DNA of 64,000 nucleotides from Juglans regia (taxonomy: Eukaryota > Streptophyta > Magnoliopsida > Fagales > Juglandaceae). The stretch is from positions 23,941,722 to 24,005,721 of the forward strand of contig NC_049912.1 in assembly GCF_001411555.2 (NCBI RefSeq), read 5' to 3'. The notes beneath the pieces were generated by a model. It was not told the DNA's origin, searched no databases, and worked only from the letters and a program-made list of their open reading frames with translations. The number at the start of each line of letters is the position of its first letter. Within the stretch, counting starts at the first letter, position 1. Below are positions 23,346 through 34,039 of the stretch, one piece after another. The position numbers and the translations under genes are program-made.

Positions 23346-25180
23346 GACTAGGCCTTCTCAGTCACACAAGCTCTTGCACCGTCTTAAAATGCCTTAACTC
23401 TAGTATCCTGAAATCTGCAACAGATTATTAAAGTAAAATATCAATATGTGACACATTTATGACATAAGCATTGACATGCAACACAGAAAAGTCGGGTGGT
23501 GAATCAGACTCGTTCAGTGGAAACTATCAGACTTATGAGCTGTGGCGGTGAAACAAACAGAAAACAGCAGGTTAGTTAAGAAGACGATAAAAGGAGAAGC
23601 CAAAATTTTCCACAGCTGCATATACTGATATGGGGAAGCAGATGGGTTTCAAACTTGAGGGCCGCACATGACTAAGAAAGAAACAAGCAATGACATCTCA
23701 AAAAAAGGCGAGAAATGGATAAAGAGCATAGGAAGTGCACAAGTCTATAAAGTGATATCACAATTACTAATCTAACATGTGTATTAGTTGTAGCTGAAAT
23801 CAGGGAACGCGACGATTAACGTAAAGTTTTTTCTTGCTTCATTTTTTTTTTTTTTTTTTTTTCTAATAAGTATTTTAAATGGTCTTGTTGGCATCAAACC
23901 GTTCACTTTGCTGCTTCTGAAAGTATAGCTACATAATTTATAGCGCCCTTAATTCGTAGCAGAATTCGACAAAAGCATAAATAAGGTAAACGTTACAAAT
24001 TATATGTTACTACAGAAAGATGTAGAAGAAAAGGATGGATGGAAAGGAAATGCGACGGAAAATGGAAGGTCTACCTAAGCAGGAAAAGCTGCAAACAGAT
24101 ACCATATAGTAAACTCATACCAGAAGACACAAAAGTTTGGTAAAGCCAGAAATCATTTAGGCGACCAAAAAATAGCAATTTGAGCAAAATTACATGAAAA
24201 TTTGTAGAGAAAAGTGAAATTATTAATAAAGCGTCCTGACCTGAGAATAATTATGCTTTGCTAAAGATAGTTCAGATATTCAGCTAAAATGAAACCAAAG
24301 AGGCTGTGAAGATGTCTGGGAGGGAGAGCTTTCTCTTTCTTAAATTTCTCACCATCCAAACAGAGAATAAGGAGAATAAGAGACAGAATGAAAAATCCCG
24401 GAAACTCTCGAAAAGAAAATGATTAAACACGTACCGAGATTAATAATAATAATAATAATAAAGACGTCGAGTTTTCTCGAAAAATTACATGATTCTATCC
24501 AAAAAAAATAGAAACTTTTGATTTTCCGGCACCTCAACGAATTCTTGATTTCCGGAACTTTCCTTCTTTTATTTTTAGTTGAATTTTAGAAAACTTTACG
24601 TAAAGGTATTATAGGATCGGTAAAAACTAAAAAGAAACAGAACAGGAGAAAAAAAATCCCGAGAATTTTGAAGTCCGAGTTTCAAATTTTCCCGGCGTCG
24701 AAGTCTCTCCTAGTGCTTCATAATCAAAATAACAAGCACAAGTGGAACACTCTATCTAGAAAAATTCAGGACTGATATTGTTGAGTGAATCTATCTTAAA
24801 AATGTGCACAATCCGTAACCCAGTACAGAAACCGAGTTTGGAGAGCTAAAATCCAACAACAATATTCATCTGCATTTCATTCTTGGAAAAAAATGAAGAC
24901 GAAAAATTCATTCGAAATCCTTAAGCAAACAAACAATTACCTTTTGCCTTTACTGTACTAGCGAGAAGAGTACAGAGATTTCTCCAGTGCCTTGCTTTTT
25001 CACGTACAACAACACGTGTTAAATGCAATGCGAGAAAGAAAATGGCGTACGTCGAGCAATACCAAAGAGAATGTCCTGTAGAACGCGAGAGAAAGAGAGG
25101 AAACAGAGGACTTGGAGCTGTGTGTGGAGCGAAGGAAGTAGGAGGGGCTGGCTCCGTATTTAACGACCGCAGGCGCCAAG
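23346..25180 (-). promoter_or_regulatory. Spliced 5' leader of the phosphate transporter
   Basis: On the minus strand, AAAAGGTAATTGTTTG at about 24940 is a plausible donor and ATCTGTTGCAG at about 23417 a plausible acceptor. This gives a leader intron of about 1.52 kb. A leader exon would lie at about 24941-25150, with a TTAAATAC TATA-like word near 25160. Small frames inside are not called. Confidence 0.6.
23618..23625 (-). promoter_or_regulatory. P1BS-type site (GCATATAC) in leader intron
   Basis: GCATATAC fits GNATATNC (the consensus is self-complementary). It lies 273 bp before the PHT1 start codon, inside the inferred leader intron. Confidence 0.35.
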
Positions 25181-25210
25181 CAAATTCCCCCACAACTTTA
25201 TACCCTTGAA

Positions 25211-25218
25211 GTATATGC
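25211..25218 (-). promoter_or_regulatory. P1BS-type site (GTATATGC) in PHT1 promoter
   Basis: GTATATGC fits GNATATNC and lies about 50 bp upstream of the inferred TATA-like word, a promoter-proximal position expected for PHR1 control. The site is seen; binding is inferred. Confidence 0.45.
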
Positions 25219-27357
25219 TATATGTCACATTTTCTTTTATTTTAATTCCATAGCACTTAATAGAGGTAACATTATTTATCATATTAATTAATGCAACATA
25301 TTAATTATCTAATTTTAGAAAAACAAGAGTTACTAAAATATTCTCTTGTTTGCATATTACATACGTAAACTAAAAATTCTCTTGCTACTCTTTGTTTTTA
25401 ACGATTAGCTGGTGCAGTGGTTGATGATCTTGAGTTTTTATTTATTTATTTATTTAAAGCCTCAAAGTTAGGCTAGGGTAGTCTCCCACAATCTTATCCA
25501 ACCATGTTGAAAATCAACTAGAATAATTATATATATTTACTTTCTATAAATTTATTTTTAAACAAGCCGTAATTTAATACGATACTATAGTAAAAATTTG
25601 AGATTTTAAAACCTGATTCTATATTTTACATTATTTAATTAAATATTCTACGTATTGAGTTCACTTATTAAAAAGAATATGACCCAAACATGATGGAGTA
25701 TTGAAATATAATTGAAAGCTTTTGAGAAACCATAGTTGGCTGGAATATTGTTAATAGGCTAGAGCTTGTTTGGGATTAGATTTTGAGCATATTGCCGTCT
25801 AGTTAGACAAAATCAAAGATCCGTCAACACGTTGTATATGTTGTTTTTGTTGTTGTTAATTAGTTGTTGATAGTTTCTATATGAGCTTAATAAATTAAAG
25901 GACAATTAATTCTTGTCATCTACTCAATATAGCTTGTTTTTATTAGAGTTTATTTGTCCCCAAGTGCATGTGTTTCGGACATAAACGGATATGTCCTTTT
26001 TAATGTTATCGATTGAAGTTCAAATCGGCCCTTTTCGTCTAAACTTGATATACAGCGCCATTTTTCACGCATTGCAATCAACGTGGATGGCCCCAACATG
26101 GTGGGACATCGGTCGCAGTACAATCGTGACGAGTGAGTGCACGTTAATGGAAAGTATATTATAAGACAAAAATATAATTTAAGTGAATGTGAAGGGAATT
26201 TTCAAGATGGAAGGTCTGTAATCAAGAGCAAGTGTTGTTCAATTACATCCTTACTAATAGTTCGCAAGACTAATTAAGCATTAAGAAATGAAATAAGGTA
26301 CGTTTTGGAGCCGCCCATTCTATTGCAAAATGCCGTCGTTCAGGCCTTAGTTCAAACACTTGGCAATCCAAATTGCATACTGTTTATAAAGTGGCAGCTG
26401 GATTGGGCCCACGCGCATTCAATTTTTACGAGTCAAGCCCAAGTCAATTATAAGTTCCCAGGTGGTAGGTGCCCTGCTAATTAATATGAGTACTCATTTA
26501 ATTAAATTTTCGTTTATTTTTATAGATAAAAATTAAATAAAATATTATTAAAAAAATATTATTAATAATATTTTTATTTTAAAATTAAAAAAAATTAAAT
26601 TATTTATTTTATTTTATATAAAAATAATTTGAAAAAATTATAAAAGTAAAATGTAATGAGATTGAAAAATTTTGTTAAGTGACAGACCTAAAACCATTTT
26701 GTACGGCCGGAATTCAGAGCCTTTACTCATGCCTCTCGCTTTCCCAGTCTTCTCTCTAGACTCTCATTATTAGTTTCTGACACTGGATATATATATATAT
26801 ATATTTTTTTTTTCATTCACCGGATAATATTTCTTTTGATTATAGATAGAGATATACGTAATTGATAATGAGATAATTTATAAATAATAATAAAATAATT
26901 TAAATAAATATGTTTTATGAGATTTTAAAAAATAAAAAATAATTATAAAATTAAAATATTATTAAAATATAATTTTTTAATTTAATTTTAATTTTAAGAT
27001 TTGAAAAAGTTAAATTATTTTTTATATTTTATTTGAAAATTTAATAAAATTATAATAATTAATTGAAAATTTTAAAAAATTAAAAATTAAAAATAAAAAG
27101 TATTTATATTTAAATATTAGATAAAATAAGTTAAAATGAGATAAGAATTATCTAATAAAATGTCCTAGCTGGCCTAAAATACCATTTGGAATTTGGATTA
27201 TCAGTGCGATCTCTCCATTGTGATAAGTTGGATATATGCTGTCTCGTTTTAATATTATCGGCGCCGTTGACATTTTTTTAATTATTATTTTGATTAGATA
27301 ATAATGCCTGGGATTTCTTACAATATATATATAGCACTCATAACCACGCGGACCTTA
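25219..27357. other. Intergenic DNA with degenerate MITE remnants
   Basis: No gene is supported. About 26500-26670 and 26830-27175 carry the TTAAAATATTATTA and GATTTGAAAAAGTTAAATTAT words that recur in the GTTTGGAT/GAGATGAG MITE family, but their ends are decayed. A TA run lies at about 26788-26804. Confidence 0.5.
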
Positions 27358-27825
27358 GAGCATTGGCATTGGACTCATCAAATGAGTCAAATCTTTAAAA
27401 TTTGATGATTTTAGCTTTAAACTCCTGGCATTGGATTCATCATATGCTCAAATGTCAAGTTTTGAGCTACAGTAGATTTCTCTTCATCTTCAAATTTGAA
27501 GACTCACTATTCACACTCTATAACCATTATTTTATTTATTTAAATTAGTGTTTCCCAATTTTGAGCCACAATATATTTAAGTTGAGAAACAATAATTTAA
27601 ATATCAAATTAAATTATTAATTAACATATAGTTAGTGTAATTGTAAAATATAAAAAAAATAAATTAAAATATTATTATTAATAAAATAATATTATATTAT
27701 TATTTTGATGAATCCAATAGCTAATCCAATGTGGGGTTATAGATAGAGAAGTTTTAGATTTATGAAAAATATGTACTTTTCATCAAATTTTAAAGATGAA
27801 AATGATGAAGCCAATGTTAATGCTC
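27358..27825. mobile_element. Harbinger-type MITE, 468 bp
   Basis: Begins GAGCATTGGCATTGGACTCA. The reverse complement of the right end is GAGCATTAACATTGGCTTCA. It is flanked by TTA at 27355-27357 and 27826-27828. The interior is AT-rich with no coding frame. It is a relative of the MITEs at 3426 and 5049. Confidence 0.85.
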
Positions 27826-27828
27826 TTA

Positions 27829-28215
27829 GATGCTCCAACTCATTGTGCCAACGTTCATAAAATCTTCCCATGATTATACATTACAGTTGAATAGTTAAAC
27901 TTAACAATGCGGTGTTAACTTATAATGTCTAGCTAGGTTTTACTATATTTTTTTTATTGTTTGTCTAGATTTTTTAGATAATATTAAAAATTTAATAAAT
28001 ACTCTAAAGTCTACATATCGCATTTAGGGTAAGGAATAATATTCCCTCGACTTCATTTTAGTTGAAAATGGATAACATCTAATAATAACTTGTAGCAAAT
28101 GAACACTATTCATCTTAAATAAAATAGAGAAATTATTAATGTCTATGAGTAATAATTAATGTCTTAGCTAGTATGCTTTTCATGATCAGTAACAACAATC
28201 TGGTTGAAGATAGGG
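27829..28215. other. Intergenic DNA before the copia insertion
   Basis: AT-rich with no gene or clear repeat. Confidence 0.5.
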
Positions 28216-28220
28216 GTATA

Positions 28221-28627
28221 TGTTGGGGAAATCAATATAGCGGAAGGGATAAAAGCGGTAATAAAATAGTACACTTATGCACTCAGTGACATCAAAAATT
28301 TAACGTGGTTCGGCAACTGCCTACATTCACAGAAAAGATCTTCACTAATAACTAGTGGAACACAAGAAAATATTACAGAGGAGGAGGATCACACTCTACT
28401 CAACTCAACTCTCTTCTTTTCTCTCAGAGCTTTCTCGGCTCTCTCTCTTTTCTTTTCTTTTCTCCTTGGGTGTTTGAGACTCTCACCAGAAGCCTCAATT
28501 TATAGAAGCATTGCTTCACGTATGAATGCATTTATTGTTGCATTCAATGGACAGTTGAGAGCTGGGCATTGGAGGTTGAGCAGCAAGCAGCCATTGTGGA
28601 CTGCTTGCTTGGGCAGGGATTTCAACA
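28221..28627 (-). repeat. Copia 3' LTR (left copy)
   Basis: 407 bp, with ends TGTTGGGG...TTCAACA. It aligns along its whole length with the right LTR, with roughly two dozen differences by eye including short CT-tract length changes. Confidence 0.93.
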
Positions 28628-28650
28628 ATTCTCCCCCTCCATGCCCATTT
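28628..28650 (-). other. Copia polypurine tract
   Basis: On the minus strand GGCATGGAGGGGGAGAATT runs into the 3' LTR. This is the plus-strand primer of reverse transcription. Confidence 0.8.
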
Positions 28651-28652
28651 AC

Positions 28653-30062
28653 CTATATCCTATCCATTCCAGCTATGTCTCTGTATAACTCAAGCTTCTC
28701 ACTTGTAACCACCTTCGTCAGCATGTCCGCTGGATTTTCTTTCGTATGTATCTTCACAAGCTTCAACAGTTGTTGTTCCATCGCTTCGCGTATCCAATGA
28801 TAGCGGATATCAATATGCTTGGTGCGGGAGTTGTACATTGAATTCTTGCTCAAGTCTTGAGCACTTTGACTATCACAATGTACCTTGTAGTCCTCTTGAC
28901 TAACTCCTAGTTCTTGGAGAAAACGCTTCATCCACAAAATCTCTTTCCCAGCTTCCGCTGCGGCAATGTACTCTGCCTCTGTTGTAGATAAAGCAACACA
29001 CTTCTGCAACTTGGACTGCCAAGAGACAGCTCCTCCTGCAAAGGTGAAGAGAAATCCTGAAGTAGATTTCCTGCTATCCAGATCTCCTGCCATATCTGAA
29101 TCTGTATAGTCTTCCAAAACTGGTTTAGCTCTCCCAAAACACAAGCACATCTTTGATGTACCTTTCAGGTACCTGAGAATCCACTTGACTGTTTCCCAAT
29201 GATCATTTTTTGGATTTGAAAGGAATCTGCTCATCATGCCTACAACATGAGCAATATCTAGTCTGGTACAAACCATTACATACATCATGCTTCCTACTGC
29301 AGAAGAGTAGGGGACTGCTTCCATTTCTTCAATCTCTTTCTTTGAAGAAGGACACGAGCTCTTGCTCAACTTGAAGTGGTTTGCAAGTGGAGTATTAACT
29401 GGCTTAGCATCTCCCATGTTGAAACGTCTAATGACCTGTTCAACATATTTTTGTTGTGATAGCAACACCATTTTGACTTTCCTATCACGAATAATCTTCA
29501 TGCCCAAAATTTGCTGTGCTGGGCCTAAATCCTTCATGTCAAAGGACTTGGATAATTCCTTCTTTAGTTTGTTAATCATGGACCTATCCTCACCAACGAT
29601 TAGCATATCATCAACGTAAAGAATGAGTATGACAAATTTGTCATCCTGGAACCTTCGAACATAGACACACTGATCTGCAACAAGTCTCTTGTAACTACGA
29701 CTCATCATGAATGAGTCGAACTTCTTGTACCATTGCCTCGGTGCTTGCTTGAGGCCATAGAGACTCTTCTTCAGCTTGCAGACTAAGTGATATTTCCCTG
29801 GAGTTGCAAACCCTTCTGGTTGCTCCATATAGATCTCATCCTCCAAATCTCCATGGAGAAAGGCTGTCTTCATATCCATCTGTTCGAGTTCTAAATTCAA
29901 GCTGGCTACCAATCCGAGTATGACTCGGATTGACATCATTTTCACCACCGGAGAAAATATCTCGTCAAAGTCGATTCCCTTCTTTTGCTGGAATCCTTTG
30001 ACAACCAATATGGCCTTGTGCTTCATCAGCTTTCCTTGGCCATCTTTTTTCAGCTTGAACAC
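28653..30062 (-). pseudogene. Copia reverse transcriptase and RNase H part of pol
   Basis: An open segment of 469 codons after the third internal stop. It includes the reverse transcriptase with FLHGDLEDEIYMEQPEGF, the catalytic YVDDM (residues about 149-153 of the segment), the connection region, and RNase H with DYTDSDMAGD, STTEAEYIAA, CDSQSAQDLSKNS and TKHIDIRYHWIRE. It ends at its natural stop just before the polypurine tract. This segment is intact, but it is cut off from the rest of the polyprotein by TGA at 30063-30065. Confidence 0.92.
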
Positions 30063-31619
30063 TCATTTGTTCTTTAGGGCTTTCTTTCCTTCAGGAAGTT
30101 TCACCAACTCATAGGTCTGATTTTTCTGCAAAGAACTCATCTCTTCTTGCATTGCCTGCACCCATAGGCTTCTATCAGCATGAGTTTGAACTTCCTGGAA
30201 GCTCTCTGGCTCCCCCTTATCAATAAGCAGAATATAGTCTGATTCCGGATATCTCCTCGACGGAATCAGTAGGCGGCCTCTTGCCGATCTTCTTAGTTCA
30301 TCAACCAAAGGAGGTTCATCACCATCTAACCCTTGTGGTGGTACATCAGCTACTAGTGAAGAGGATTCTTGCTCCCCCTGCTCGACACCCTGAGCTTCTT
30401 CTTCTGCTTCTAGATCTCGATCCTGCATATCCTCATTATCTGTGGCGGACTGTAATTGTGCAGGATTTGGAGTATCGGAACTAAGCTCTCTTGATGAAGC
30501 TTTAGTTCCTATGTTCTGGTTTTCATGGAACACAACGTCCCTACTTCTGACAATTCTCTTTGTCACTGGATCCCATAACTTGTATCCAAATTCTTCATCT
30601 CCATATCCAACAAAGATACATGGAGTTGACTTGACATCGAGCTTCTGTCTCAGCTCCTTGGATACGTGTGCAAAGGCTTTGCACCCAAACACTCTCAAGT
30701 GAGAGTAAGAGACATCTTTTCCAGACCAAACCTTCTTAGGAATTTTAAATTCCAGTGGTGCAGAAGGCGATCTGTTGATCAGGTAACAGGCATCTAGAAC
30801 AGCTTTTCCCCAAAATGGCTTTGGTAACTTGGCCATACTGAGCACGCATCTTGTTATTTCAATGATGGTCCGGTTCATTCTTTCGGCTACACCATTGTGC
30901 TTAGGGGTATATGGGACCGTCTTCTCATGTCGAATACCGCGATCAGCGCAGTATGCAGCGAACCTTTTGGAGACATATTCTCTTCCATTGTCCGTTTGCA
31001 GGCACTTCAACTTCTTTCCCGTCTCCCTTTCCACTAGGGTGTGGAAATTCTTGAAGTGCTCGAAGACCTGATCCTTTGATTTCAAAACATATACCTAGAC
31101 TTTTCGTGAAGCATCATCAATGAATGTCACGAAATATCTGTTACCTCCCAATGACTCTTCTTCCATGGGACCACATACATCAGAGTGTACCAGACTCAAC
31201 AACTCTGATCTTCTCTTCGTAGAGGATTTAAACGAGACTCTGCATTGTTTGCCAAACAAACAGTACTCACAAGGGTTTAACGCTGTTCCTTTGGCAACTT
31301 TGATGAGTGCCTTCTTCGCAAGCGTATCCAACCCTTTCTCACCCATGTGTCCTAGTCTCTTGTGCCACAGATTCGGTGATGCCTCGTCTTCCACTGCATT
31401 GAGGCTATCAGAACCGATCTTCACATGGGTCTTGTACAACGTACCGCAAATATGTCCTCGGGCGACAACCATGGCACCTTGTGACAACTTCCAAGTGCCT
31501 TTGCTGAAGTAGCTGTCATAGCCCTGTCGATCAAGGGCTGTCCCGAAAATCAGGTTGAGCCGAAGGTCAGGAATGTGTCGAATATCTTTCAACACCATGG
31601 TGCAACTAATGTTGGTTTT
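30063..31619 (-). pseudogene. Copia integrase part of pol, broken
   Basis: Contains the zinc-binding HHCC region (LWHKRLGHMGEKGL then CEYCLFGKQ), the DDE core (VHSDVCGP, TDNGREY, HNGVAERMNRTI) and the KVFGC-like VFGCKAFAHV tail, followed by an acidic linker. It is broken by TAG at 31095-31097, where a Trp codon would be expected from the family, and ends at TGA (30063-30065), again at a Trp position. Confidence 0.9.
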
Positions 31620-31622
31620 TAT

Positions 31623-32660
31623 CTACACTTCGCCAACTCCCACAATCTTCGAGGAACTGGCGTTCCCCATCCTTACCGTACCAAAGTCTTCTGCTTTGTA
31701 CGTAGTGAAAAATTCACTATGGGAAGTGGCGTGGTATGATGCTGTTGTGTCTACCACCCACTCAACATCATGGTTTGCAACGTGCAGACACGTCTCGTCA
31801 CTAGTGGAGAGTATTGCCACATCTCCCGAAAGAGTGACAAGGGTTTCACCATCTTCTTTCTTCAGCTTACTGCTTTGACCTTGCTCCTTTAAAAACTTGC
31901 GACAGTGTTTCCTCATGTGGCCTTCTTTGCCACAATGGTAACACTTCATATTACCCGTCTGCTGGTTCCTGCTACTGCTGGACCTTCCACGTGGTTGAGA
32001 CTTTCTTCTGTTTCTGCCTCCATTTCTCCCTCTATCATTACCTTGAGGCCTTTCTATACTCTCGGTGACAAGGACATGAGTTTGATTCATGCTTGTCTCT
32101 TTTCGTCTGGCCTCCTCATTAAACAGGGCATCCTTAACCATCGTCATAGTAAGTTTGTCATCTGGAGTAGAGTTACTTAGGGAGACCACCAGCGTCTCCC
32201 AACTGTCTGGTAATGAACTGAGAAGCAGCAGGGCTTGTTCTTCATCGCTAAGATTCAGGTTGACAGACCCGAGCTGGTTAACTAGGTTTTGAAACTCGCT
32301 AGTATGCTCGGCAACAGAGGTATCGCTTTTCAACTTCAAGTTAACAAGCCGTCTCATCAAGAGGGTCTTGTTTCGAGTAGTCTTAGCCTGATACATATCC
32401 TCTAACTTTTTCCAGAGGTTATATGCATCCGTCTCCTGGGCCACGTGGTGAAAAACACTATGGTCAATCCATTGCCTGATCTGACCAATAGTCTTCTTGT
32501 GCATCTTTTTCCACAATTGATCTGTAACTTCATCTGACTTCTTCCCTTCATCTTCCAAAGGGTCAAACAGATCTTTACAATTCAAGAGATCCTCCATTCG
32601 AGGTCTCCAAATGTTTGACGCAGTCAGCTTTATCATGGCGCCTGATGCTGAATCCTCCAT
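31623..32660 (-). pseudogene. Copia gag and protease part, truncated by a stop
   Basis: The frame opens at 32684; the likely start is the Met of MEDSASGAMIKL at 32660. The capsid-like region is followed by a basic stretch and the CCHC zinc knuckle CYHCGKEGHMRKHC. The protease active site reads WVVDTTASYH, where copia proteases have Asp-Ser/Thr-Gly, so the essential Gly is replaced. The frame ends in TAG at 31623-31625, after which integrase-side sequence continues. Confidence 0.9.
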
Positions 32661-33257
32661 GGATTTAGATTGTTCTAAATACAAAATGCAAGTACAGGAT
32701 CTTTGAGGTGGAATATCGTAAAACGGACAGTACCGTTGTGTTTGAAACGCTTGATTTTGTTGGAAACAGGTCTTGTTTCGTCAAAATCGGACTCAGATAG
32801 CACAAGAAACGAGCAAAAGAACCAAAACAGAAACTCTGTCGCGTGTGGAGTGCGTGGCGCGAACAAAACGCGTAGGCACGTGTACATCACGCGCAGAAAC
32901 TCCTCTGGTGCGCGTGGAACGCGTAGGAGCGTGTAACTCACGCGCGTTATGTAGTCAGGGGCACGTCAGGCGCGTGAACTTCACGCGCAAGGGCTTCCCT
33001 GGAGCGCGTGTGGCGCGTGTATAAGCGTGGGACTCACGCGCTAGATACTCTCCTGGGCGCGTATGACGCGTGTCGAGAGTGGGTCTCACTCTCCGATCTT
33101 CAGACGGCGCGTGGGGATGCGTGCAGCCTCCGTTTGGCCTCTGATTTTCACCGCTTTTCTTGTCTCGATGAGACGAACACAGTGGTATGCTCAAATTTAA
33201 AAACTGAGCTACGCACTAAAACCAAGTTTTCTGTAAAAAAAAACTCCTTCCAACAAA
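32661..33257 (-). other. Copia untranslated leader with CpG-rich tandem repeats
   Basis: About 600 bp between the PBS and gag. At 32840-33130 the word TCACGCGC (plus strand) occurs at 32887, 32938, 32981 and 33034, with a degenerate fifth near 33085, each within a repeat unit of about 43-53 bp. Local CpG density is far above the surrounding DNA. Open frames on both strands here are by-products of the GC content. Confidence 0.85.
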
Positions 33258-33270
33258 CGCTCTGATACCA
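33258..33270 (-). other. Copia primer binding site
   Basis: On the minus strand TGGTATCAGAGCG starts two bases after the 5' LTR. It is complementary to the 3' end of plant initiator methionine tRNA. Confidence 0.93.
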
Positions 33271-33272
33271 CT

Positions 33273-33673
33273 TGTTGGGGAAATCAATACAGCGGAAGGG
33301 ATAAAAGCGGTAATAAAAGAGTAAACCTATGCACTCAGTAACACAAAAAATTTAACGTGGTTTGGCAACTGCCTACATCCACAGAAAAGAAGTTCACTAA
33401 TAACTAGTGGAACACAAGAAAATATTACAGAAGGGGAGGATCACACTCTACTCAACTCACTCTCTTCTTTTCTCTCAGAGCTTTCTCGACTCTCTCTCTC
33501 TTCTTTTCTCCTTGAGTGTTTGAGACTCTCGCCAAAAGCCTCAATTTATAGATGCATTGTTTCACGTATGAATGCATTTATTGTTGCATTCAATGGACAG
33601 TTGAGAGCTGGGCGTTGGAGGTTGAGCAGCAAGCAGCCATTGTGGACTGCTTGCTTGTGCAGGAATTTCAATA
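33273..33673 (-). repeat. Copia 5' LTR (right copy)
   Basis: 401 bp, starting TGTTGGGG; its far end reads TTCAATA, a single change from the TTCAACA of the other LTR. It is followed by the target duplication GTATA. Confidence 0.93.
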
Positions 33674-33678
33674 GTATA

Positions 33679-34039
33679 AACAAGTCAAGTTCGAGCAAGA
33701 AGAGTGTATTTAAGTCTTGTTTATTTAACTTTTATTCGAACACAAATCAAGCATTAAGTTTGATTTTATGTTCACGAACAGTTCGAGAGATTTCAAATAT
33801 TCACGATTTTGATAAATTTGATAATTTACTTAATATTTTATAACTTTATCTACAAATCTTGATAAACATATTTTGATTTTATGCTAATATCTTTATAAAA
33901 TTTATATATACACGTATATATATAAGTGATTATACTTATAAGGGTTCAAGTAAAGTGTTTAATATTTAAATAGGATTTCCTTTAATTTATTTAAATCTTA
34001 TAAATATTCTGATTATAAATATAGAGATAAGATTGTTTT
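33679..34039. other. Intergenic AT-rich DNA
   Basis: Lies between the copia element and the LINE remnant. No coding feature or clear repeat end. Confidence 0.5.

Larger units (their letters stand above)
28221..33673 (-). mobile_element. Ty1/copia LTR retrotransposon, Tnt1-like
   Basis: A full-length element of 5453 bp on the minus strand. LTRs lie at 28221-28627 and 33273-33673. The 5-bp target duplication GTATA is at 28216-28220 and 33674-33678. Internal order on the minus strand is PBS, long GC-rich leader, gag with zinc knuckle, protease, integrase, reverse transcriptase, RNase H, polypurine tract. Integrase before reverse transcriptase defines Ty1/copia. Overall protein similarity, and phrases such as CLFGKQ and KSLYGLKQAPRQWY, resemble tobacco Tnt1 (Tork lineage) from memory. 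Three in-frame stops break the polyprotein and the LTRs differ at about 20-25 positions, so it is an old, non-functional copy. Confidence 0.95.

Noticed and set aside
21808..23397. Several open frames opposite or overlapping the phosphate transporter
   Set aside because: They are antisense or frame-shifted shadows of a well-supported PHT1 gene.
32703..33265. Plus- and minus-strand frames in the copia leader
   Set aside because: They arise from the CpG-rich tandem repeats, and no known protein is encoded there.
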